From: Croceibacterium_A sp035626815 | GTDB lineage: Bacteria > Pseudomonadota > Alphaproteobacteria > Sphingomonadales > Sphingomonadaceae | DNA: 64,000 nt | Direction of reading: 5' to 3' | Assembly (NCBI GenBank): GCA_035626815.1 | Contig: DASPMY010000048.1 | Location: 1 to 64,000, forward strand | Shown: one piece after another, positions 58,962-64,000 of the stretch | How the letters are laid out: each line of letters starts with the position of its first letter | Position numbering within the stretch: position 1 is the first letter of the stretch | The notes under the pieces: model-generated | What the model saw: only the letters and a program-made list of their open reading frames with translations | What the model was told of the DNA's origin: nothing | Databases searched by the model: none | Translations under genes and position numbers: made by a program

Positions 58962-60689
58962 TCACGCCGCCAGCGTGAACGGCTCGATCTCGCCCGACAG
59001 GTAGAGGCGCTTGGCCTTGGCGCGGCTGAGCTTGCCCGAGCTGGTGCGCGGCAGGGTGCGCGGGGGGACCAGCTCGACGACGCAGTTCATCCCGGTGATC
59101 GAGCGGACCTTGTCGCGGATCGTGTCGCGCAGGCGGACCCGCTCCTCCGGGTCCGACACGCGGCAGTGGACCAGCACGGCGGGCGCTTCCTCGCCGTTCT
59201 CGGTCTCGACCGCGAACGCGGCGATGTCGCCGTGGTTGAAGCCGGGCAGCTGCTCGACCGCCCACTCGATGTCCTGCGGCCAGTGGTTCTTGCCGTTGAT
59301 GATGATCATGTCCTTCGCCCGGCCGACGATGAACAGATAGCCGTCGGCCATGTAGCCCATGTCGCCGGTATCGAGCCAGCCGCCCGACAGGCATTCGGCG
59401 GTCGCCTCGGGATTGCGGAAGTACGAGTGCATCACGCTCGGCCCGCGGCAGAACACCTTGCCGATCTGATGGTCCTTGCGCGCCTTGCCGTTCTCGCCGC
59501 GGATCTCGACGTCCATGTCGGGCAGCGGCTTGCCGCAGTTGACGATCGCGCGGTAGCGGGCGGGGCGCGACAGGTCGCGCTTGGTGCCCGACAGCCGCTC
59601 CTCCTCGACCAGCTCGACGCGGATGCCTTCGCCCGGCGGCATCACCGTCACCGCCAGCGTCGCTTCGGCGAGGCCGTAGCTCGGGGTGAAGGCGCTCGCC
59701 TTGAAGCCGGCGTCGGCGAAGGCGTTGACGAAGTTCTGCATCACGTCGGGGCGGATCATGTCGGCGCCGTTGCCGGCCAGCCGCCAGCGCGACAGATCGA
59801 ACCGCTCGGCGACGCTCGACTGGCTCGAGATGCGCCGGGCGCAGATGTCGTAGCCGAAGGTCGGCGAGTAGCTCAGCGAGGCGCCCTCGTTGCGGCTGAT
59901 CAGGTCGAGCCACGCCAGCGGGCGGCGGGCGAAGTGCTCGGTCTTGAGGTAGTCGGCCGAGACCTGGTTGGCGATCATCGACAACAGGCAGCCGACCAGG
60001 CCCATGTCGTGGTACCACGGCAGCCAGCTGATGCCGCGGTCGCCGTGGCCGATGTTCATCGACGCGGCATGGCCGTAGAGATTGTGCAGCAGCGCCCGGT
60101 GAGTGACCGCGACCCCGGTCGGGAAGCGGGTCGAGCCGCTGGAATACTGCAGGTAGCAGATATCGTCGGGCTGCGCCTCGGGCAGCGCCACCTCGCTCGC
60201 CGGGCGCGCCGCGAAGCTCTCCCAGTCGAGCCCGTCGCAGCCCTGGCGCGAAGCCGCCTCCGCCGCCATCTCGGCGATCTCGGCCGGATAGAGCAGCAGC
60301 TTGGGCTCGGCGCTCTCGAGCTGCACGGCGAGCTGCTCGATGTAGTTCTCCTTGCCCCCGAACGTCGTCGGCAGCGGCAGCGGCACCGGCCACGCGCCGG
60401 CGTAGATCGCGCCGCAGAACAGCGCGGCGAACTCCGGCCCGGTCTCGGCGACCAGCGCCACGCGGTCACCTTGGCCGATCCCGGCGGCGGCGAATCGCCA
60501 GGCCATCGCCAGCGCGTCGCCGCGCAGCTCTGAATAAGGATAGGCGCGCTGCAGCGTGCCGCGCGCGTCGTAGAAGTTGAGCCCCTTGGCGCTCCGCGCG
60601 GCGTAGTCGACCGCCTCGGTGAACGTGGCGAAGTCCGCCCGCCGCAGCGGCAGCGGGCAATCGTTCGGTGTCGGCACGCGCTCGGTCAT
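58962..60689 (-). CDS. fatty acyl-AMP ligase (FAAL)
   Basis: A 575-residue adenylating enzyme. Motifs: YLQYSSGSTRFPTGV (ATP loop), LPWYHDMGLVG, YGLAEATLAV, and TGDMGYMADGYLFIVGRAKD with the hinge and GKNHWPQDIE. The C-terminal LPRTSSGKLSR has the catalytic Lys. FAALs form acyl-AMP and pass the chain to an acyl carrier protein, not to CoA. No carrier-protein, PKS or serine palmitoyltransferase gene is beside it here; sphingomonads need an acyl donor for sphingolipids, which is one possible use. Confidence 0.88.
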   Translation of the reverse strand: MTERVPTPNDCPLPLRRADFATFTEAVDYAARSAKGLNFYDARGTLQRAYPYSELRGDALAMAWRFAAAGIGQGDRVALVAETGPEFAALFCGAIYAGAWPVPLPLPTTFGGKENYIEQLAVQLESAEPKLLLYPAEIAEMAAEAASRQGCDGLDWESFAARPASEVALPEAQPDDICYLQYSSGSTRFPTGVAVTHRALLHNLYGHAASMNIGHGDRGISWLPWYHDMGLVGCLLSMIANQVSADYLKTEHFARRPLAWLDLISRNEGASLSYSPTFGYDICARRISSQSSVAERFDLSRWRLAGNGADMIRPDVMQNFVNAFADAGFKASAFTPSYGLAEATLAVTVMPPGEGIRVELVEEERLSGTKRDLSRPARYRAIVNCGKPLPDMDVEIRGENGKARKDHQIGKVFCRGPSVMHSYFRNPEATAECLSGGWLDTGDMGYMADGYLFIVGRAKDMIIINGKNHWPQDIEWAVEQLPGFNHGDIAAFAVETENGEEAPAVLVHCRVSDPEERVRLRDTIRDKVRSITGMNCVVELVPPRTLPRTSSGKLSRAKAKRLYLSGEIEPFTLAA

Positions 60690-60813
60690 CGGCTAATTGG
60701 CAATCCCGTCATCTGCACGCTCTTACCGGCGCTTCCCCAAATGCCAAACAGGGCGCCGAAACCGGACGCCCCCGCGACAGTCTTTTCCATTTGGCAACGA
60801 CTGTGGCACGAAT

Positions 60814-61389
60814 ATGGCCATGGCCGGCGAACGACAAGCGGCGAAGCGCCCGCGGCGGCAGCCGAAGCCGCTCGACGGCGCGCGGCTCGACGAGCTGGCG
60901 CTGGCCTACGTCGCCCGCTTCGCGACGAGCGCCGCCCGGCTCGAGCGCTACCTCCGCCGCAAGCTGCGCGAGCGGGGCTGGGACGGCGAGCGCGAGCCGG
61001 ACCTCGGCGCGCTGGTCGAGCGCTACGTCACGCTCGGCTACGTCGACGATGCGGCGTTCGCCCGCGCCCGCGCCGCCAGCCTGCTGCGCCGCGGCTACGG
61101 CCCGCGGCGGGTCAGCCAGGCGCTCGGCGAAGCGGGGATCGACGCCGACACCCGCGCCGAGGTCCGCCCGGGCGAGGCGGCCGGGCGCCGCGCCGCGCTG
61201 GCGCTGGCGCGCAAGCGCGGGTTCGGTCCGTTCGGCTGCGAGCGGCCCGACCGCGCGCGGCGGGAGAAGCAGCTCGCGGCGATGCTGCGCGCCGGCCACC
61301 GGCTCGACAGCGCGCGCGAAATGGTCGATGCCGCGAGCGAGGAGGCGGCCGAGCACTGGGCCGCCGAAGGCGACGACGACGAGGTCTGA
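60814..61389 (+). CDS. recX: regulatory protein RecX
   Basis: A 191-residue RecX-type protein, a modulator of RecA. Helical tandem repeats are visible: LDELALAYVARFATSAARLERYLRRKLRERG, then YVDDAAFARARAASLLRRGYGPRRVSQALGEAGID, the family signature. recA is not adjacent. Either ATG 60814 or ATG 60820 may be the start. It is divergent from the acyl-AMP ligase gene with 124 bp between. Confidence 0.85.
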   Translation: MAMAGERQAAKRPRRQPKPLDGARLDELALAYVARFATSAARLERYLRRKLRERGWDGEREPDLGALVERYVTLGYVDDAAFARARAASLLRRGYGPRRVSQALGEAGIDADTRAEVRPGEAAGRRAALALARKRGFGPFGCERPDRARREKQLAAMLRAGHRLDSAREMVDAASEEAAEHWAAEGDDDEV

Positions 61390-61390
61390 C

Positions 61391-61870
61391 ATGCGCGCGC
61401 TGCTGTGGTCCCTGCTGCTGGTCCTGCCTGCCTGCTCGCCGCAGGCCGCCGAGCGCTCGCCCGCCCCGGCCGGCGCGGAGGCCTCGGTGCACCCGGTCTC
61501 GGGGCTGCCGGTCATCCCGCTGACGGTGACCACGCAAGGGCGCACGCACACTTTCCGCGTCGAGCTCGCGCGGAGCGACGCCGAACAGGCGCAAGGGCTG
61601 ATGTTCCGCACCGCGATGGGGCCCGACGAGGGCATGCTGTTCCCTTACGACCCGCCGCGGGTGCTGAGCTTCTGGATGAAGAACACGGTGCTCTCGCTCG
61701 ACCTGATCTTCATCGGTCCGGACCGCCGCGTGATCAACGTCGCCGCCAACGCGGTGCCGTACTCGGAAGCGCCGATCCTGTCCGACGCGCCGGCGATCGC
61801 CACGCTCGAGCTCAACGCCGGGCGGGCGAAAGAGCTCGGCATCGTCGCCGGCAGCCGCGTCGACTGGTGA
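61391..61870 (+). CDS. DUF192 family lipoprotein
   Basis: A 159-residue lipoprotein-like secreted protein (LVLPACS near residue 15). The DUF192 core is FRVELARSDAEQAQGLMFRTAMGPDEGMLFPY, then LSFWMKNTVLSLDLIFIGPDRRVI and the final LELNAGRAKELGI. DUF192 proteins form small beta-barrels with unknown role. It starts 1 bp after the recX stop. Confidence 0.88.
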   Translation: MRALLWSLLLVLPACSPQAAERSPAPAGAEASVHPVSGLPVIPLTVTTQGRTHTFRVELARSDAEQAQGLMFRTAMGPDEGMLFPYDPPRVLSFWMKNTVLSLDLIFIGPDRRVINVAANAVPYSEAPILSDAPAIATLELNAGRAKELGIVAGSRVDW

Positions 61871-61908
61871 GCTTGCGCGGCTGGGGCCCAGGCCCTATCG
61901 CGCCGCGC

Positions 61909-62307
61909 ATGGGAATCCTCTCCAAGCTGTTCACCTGGTGGGACGGCGCGACGATCGGCACGTCGCTGTTCAGCGCGCTCCACGGCGAGCAAGTCGGCAC
62001 CGATGCGCAGGGCAACCGCTACTTCCGCTCGAAGAAGAAGACCGGCGACGGGCGCGAGCGCCGCTGGGTGATCTACAACGGCGCCAACGACGCCAGCCGG
62101 GTGCCCGCCGAATGGCACGGCTGGCTGCACAACTCGTACGACGAGCTGCCCGAGAGCCGGCTGCCGCCGCCGAAGATCTGGCACGCCGAGCATTCGCCCA
62201 ACCCGACCGGCAGCGCCGCCGCCTACCGCCCGCAAGGCGCGCTCGAGCGCGGCGGCCAGCGGGCCCGCGCCGCCGCCGACTACGAAGCGTGGACGCCCGA
62301 CGCGTGA
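61909..62307 (+). CDS. NADH:ubiquinone oxidoreductase accessory subunit NDUFA12 family
   Basis: A 132-residue protein of the NDUFA12/17.2-kDa complex I family: TWWDGATIGTSLFSALHGEQVGTDAQGNRYFR, RRWVIYNGANDASRVPAEWHGWLH and a Pro-rich tail (LPPPKIWHAEHSPNPTGS). In alphaproteobacteria it is an accessory subunit shared with mitochondria. The next gene starts in a GTGA overlap. Confidence 0.93.
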   Translation: MGILSKLFTWWDGATIGTSLFSALHGEQVGTDAQGNRYFRSKKKTGDGRERRWVIYNGANDASRVPAEWHGWLHNSYDELPESRLPPPKIWHAEHSPNPTGSAAAYRPQGALERGGQRARAAADYEAWTPDA

Positions 62308-62921
62308 GGGCGCGCGTCGTTCCGGCAGCCGCCTCGGCCGCGCTGCTGCTGCTGCTCGCCGCGTGCACCGGCGAGGCGCCCGAGCCGGAGCCCGAGGCGA
62401 CCGAGATTCCCGAGGAGCTCGCCGGAGCGCCGCCGCCGGTCGCCGCGGCCGGCGGCATCGGCACCCCGATGGACGAGCGCGTCGCCGTGCTCGGCCTGCT
62501 CAACAAGCGCAACAACATCTCGCGCGACATCGAGATGAAGCCGGGCGAATCGCGCCGCGTCGGCGACGTGGTCATCCGCCTGTCGGCGTGCGAGCGGACC
62601 GCGCCGTGGGAGGAGCCGCCCGAGACCGGGGCGTTCGTCCAGGTCGTCGTGCAGCAGCGCCGCGACGCCGATTCGGGTCTCGAGTGGCGGCGGGTGTTCT
62701 CCGGCTGGCTGTTCAAGAACTCGCCCAGCCTCAACGTCGTCGAGCACCCGATCTACGACGTCTGGGTCAAGGATTGCAGGATGAGCTTCCCGGGGCAGGA
62801 GACCGCCGCCCCCTCCGGCGACGAGGACGGCGCAGCGCCCGCGGCGCCCCCGGCCGCGGCCACGCCGCCGGCCCCCGCGCCCGCGCCTGCAGCCGCCGCC
62901 GCCCCGCCGAACGAGGCATAG
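62304..62921 (+). CDS. DUF2155 domain lipoprotein
   Basis: A 205-residue protein. The start GTG overlaps the stop of the NDUFA12 gene. A lipobox-like LLAACTG leads to a Pro/Glu-rich stretch and then the DUF2155 core: VAVLGLLNKRNNISRDIEMKPGE, VVIRLSACERTAPWEEPPET and IYDVWVKDCRM. The last 45 residues are Ala/Pro-rich low complexity, and its final 169 nt overlap the 3' end of aat on the opposite strand. The synteny NDUFA12-DUF2155-aat is usual in alphaproteobacteria. Confidence 0.87.
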   Translation: MRARVVPAAASAALLLLLAACTGEAPEPEPEATEIPEELAGAPPPVAAAGGIGTPMDERVAVLGLLNKRNNISRDIEMKPGESRRVGDVVIRLSACERTAPWEEPPETGAFVQVVVQQRRDADSGLEWRRVFSGWLFKNSPSLNVVEHPIYDVWVKDCRMSFPGQETAAPSGDEDGAAPAAPPAAATPPAPAPAPAAAAAPPNEA

Positions 62922-63538
62922 GCCTCGGCCAGCGTCGGCGCCGGGCCGGCCGCGACCGCCTCGGCCAGCCGCGCGAGATAGGCCTCGCGGCTCATCGCCA
63001 TCGCGCCGAGCGAGGCGAGGTGCTCGGTCATGAACTGGCAGTCGAGCAGCCGGTATCCCGCGCGCCGCAACAGCGCGACCAGCCACGCCAGCGCCACCTT
63101 GGACGCGTCGGGCGCGCGGCTGAACATGCTCTCGCCGCAGAACGCGTGGTCGAAGCCGACGCCGTAAAGCCCGCCGACCAGCTCGCCGTCGCGCCAGCAT
63201 TCGAGCGAATGCGCGTGCCCGGCGAGGTGCAGCGCGCGATAGCTGGCGGCGATGCGGCGGCTGATCCAGCTTTCCGGGTGCCCCGGGCGCGGCGCCGCGC
63301 ACGCCGCGATCACGCCGTCGAAATCGGCGTTGCAGGTGACGCGGAAGCGGTCCTGCCGCACCGCCTTGGCCAGCGAGCGCGACAGCCGCAGCCCGTCGAG
63401 CGGGATCACCGCGCGCTCGCGCGGCTCGACCCAGTAGACCTCGTCGTCGTCGCGGCTGTCGGCCATCGGGAATATCCCGCTGCGATAGGCGATCAGCAGC
63501 AGCTCGACCGGGATCGGTTGCGGCGCGGGGGCGTGCAT
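62753..63538 (-). CDS. aat: leucyl/phenylalanyl-tRNA-protein transferase Aat
   Basis: A 261-residue transferase that adds Leu or Phe to N-terminal Arg or Lys for the N-end rule pathway. Blocks: LLIAYRSGIFPMADSRDDDEVYWVEPRER, PESWISRRIAASYRALH, GHAHSLECWRDGELVGGLYGV and LLDCQFMTEHLASLGA. The enzyme core ends near residue 205; the frame continues with a Gly/Ala-rich tail of about 55 residues, antisense to the DUF2155 gene. Related proteins usually end soon after the core. Confidence 0.92.
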   Translation of the reverse strand: MHAPAPQPIPVELLLIAYRSGIFPMADSRDDDEVYWVEPRERAVIPLDGLRLSRSLAKAVRQDRFRVTCNADFDGVIAACAAPRPGHPESWISRRIAASYRALHLAGHAHSLECWRDGELVGGLYGVGFDHAFCGESMFSRAPDASKVALAWLVALLRRAGYRLLDCQFMTEHLASLGAMAMSREAYLARLAEAVAAGPAPTLAEAYASFGGAAAAAGAGAGAGGVAAAGGAAGAAPSSSPEGAAVSCPGKLILQSLTQTS

Positions 63539-63595
63539 CGGCTCACTCTAGCTTGTCTTTGCCGATGCGACACCCTAATGGCGGCGTCCGCCTGC

Positions 63596-63671
63596 AGGGG
63601 TGTAGCTCAGCTGGTAGAGCATCGGTCTCCAAAACCGAGGGCCACGGGTTCGAATCCTGTCACCCCTGCCA
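63596..63671 (+). tRNA. tRNA-Trp (anticodon CCA)
   Basis: A 76-nt cloverleaf with CCA encoded. Acceptor AGGGGTG/CACCCCT, anticodon stem TCGGT/ACCGA with loop CTCCAAA, T-loop TTCGAAT. In many proteobacteria this gene precedes secE; here a small gene follows and the window ends. Confidence 0.97.
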
Positions 63672-63687
63672 GGCGCATTCCCTCCCG

Positions 63688-63712
63688 AAAAAATATTCCC
63701 GCTTGGCGGGAA
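63688..63712 (-). terminator. intrinsic terminator on the minus strand
   Basis: On the minus strand: TTCCCGC-CAA-GCGGGAA followed by TATTTTTT. Stem and T-tract are textbook quality. It would end transcripts coming from the right, just before they run antisense into tRNA-Trp. Confidence 0.6.
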
Positions 63713-63841
63713 CCCCGGCGGAAACCCTCGGCTCGGGCCGGTGCCATCGCGCCACACCCGGGCCACTTGCGGCGAACCGTTGGAACCGCCGCGCCGAAGC
63801 GTTCATTTATCGCGCCGACGGGACAAGGTAGAGGAGCAGCC

Positions 63842-63991
63842 ATGTCGAGCCTGAGCTATCGCAGCAGCCGACCGGACGGCTGGGTCATGCCGCGTCCACA
63901 TAGCGATGCGAGCCTGCGCTACATGATCCATGGACCGATCCAGCCGATGGAGGAACCGGGCTTCCTGGCCCGCCTGTTCGGCCACCGCTGA
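63842..63991 (+). CDS. 49-residue small protein, unknown function
   Basis: A 49-residue open frame starting MSSLSYRSSRPDGWVMPRP and ending FLARLFGHR. AGAGGAG lies 6-12 nt upstream of the ATG. The composition is not that of random frame shadow: it has Trp, Tyr and Met with few Ala. No family recognised. The gene lies between tRNA-Trp and the window edge. Confidence 0.55.
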   Translation: MSSLSYRSSRPDGWVMPRPHSDASLRYMIHGPIQPMEEPGFLARLFGHR

Positions 63992-64000
63992 CGGCACCGC

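Noticed and set aside
60805..60820. Sigma-54-like element TGGCACG-N4-TGGC in front of recX
   Set aside because: Spacing is right but the start point would fall inside recX after both possible ATGs, and the -12 element is imperfect.
63575..63843. Minus-strand frames across tRNA-Trp
   Set aside because: Translations such as GVTGFEPVALGFGDRCSTS are a classic artefact of reading a tRNA gene backwards.

Overview
The window is about 64 kb of very GC-rich DNA from an alphaproteobacterium, most likely a member of the Sphingomonadales. Three things point there: a lignostilbene dioxygenase and a LigW-type decarboxylase whose catalytic residues fall at the same positions as in the sphingomonad enzymes; alphaproteobacterial housekeeping genes (NDUFA12-type complex I protein, DUF2155 protein next to aat, hflK-hflC-degP, mrp, SdhAF4); and a GTTC-N7-GTTC SOS box of alphaproteobacterial type. 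Two tRNA genes are present (Lys-TTT and Trp-CCA). No rRNA, CRISPR array, transposase, integrase or phage structural gene was seen.

Region 1 (1-18.5 kb) looks like a catabolic cluster for lignin-derived or related aromatic compounds. It holds a truncated aromatic-acid MFS transporter, a MarR regulator divergent from a lignostilbene dioxygenase, a DUF2147 protein, a GMC oxidoreductase, two paralogous secreted proteins around a DUF3237 protein, a benzoylformate-decarboxylase-like ThDP enzyme, two further MFS transporters, a QorB-like reductase, a LigW-type decarboxylase, an aldehyde dehydrogenase, two SDRs and a SnoaL-like protein. Palindromic intergenic repeats of four kinds lie between these genes.

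Region 2 (19.5-41 kb) is mainly housekeeping: small secreted proteins, a GST, msrB, a class A penicillin-binding protein, degP-hflC-hflK, mrp followed by an orphan molybdenum hydroxylase large subunit and hemH, a sorbosone-dehydrogenase-like lipoprotein, a cytochrome c lipoprotein, PilZ, SdhAF4, rsmB, msrA, a SIMPL lipoprotein, aguB, folK and tRNA-Lys.

Region 3 (41.5-50.5 kb) is the most unusual. It is a curli-type functional amyloid locus: a CsgD-like LuxR regulator, csgF, csgG, then four secreted proteins built from curlin repeats. One of these has 830 residues with about sixty half-repeats. Another has a His/Cys-rich head. A secreted protein of unknown function and a periplasmic FKBP-type isomerase follow. 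Strong hairpins separate the structural genes. No csgE, csgC or csgH was found, and csgB is represented at most by a distant candidate.

Region 4 (50.6-64 kb) has two Crp/Fnr regulators with small proteins between and before them, a TonB protein, mannose-1-phosphate guanylyltransferase, an XpaC/TelA pair with a PHA-system protein, a 46-residue membrane or secreted peptide, an HTH protein behind a candidate LexA box, a fatty acyl-AMP ligase, recX, DUF192, NDUFA12, a DUF2155 protein whose 3' end overlaps aat on the opposite strand, and tRNA-Trp.
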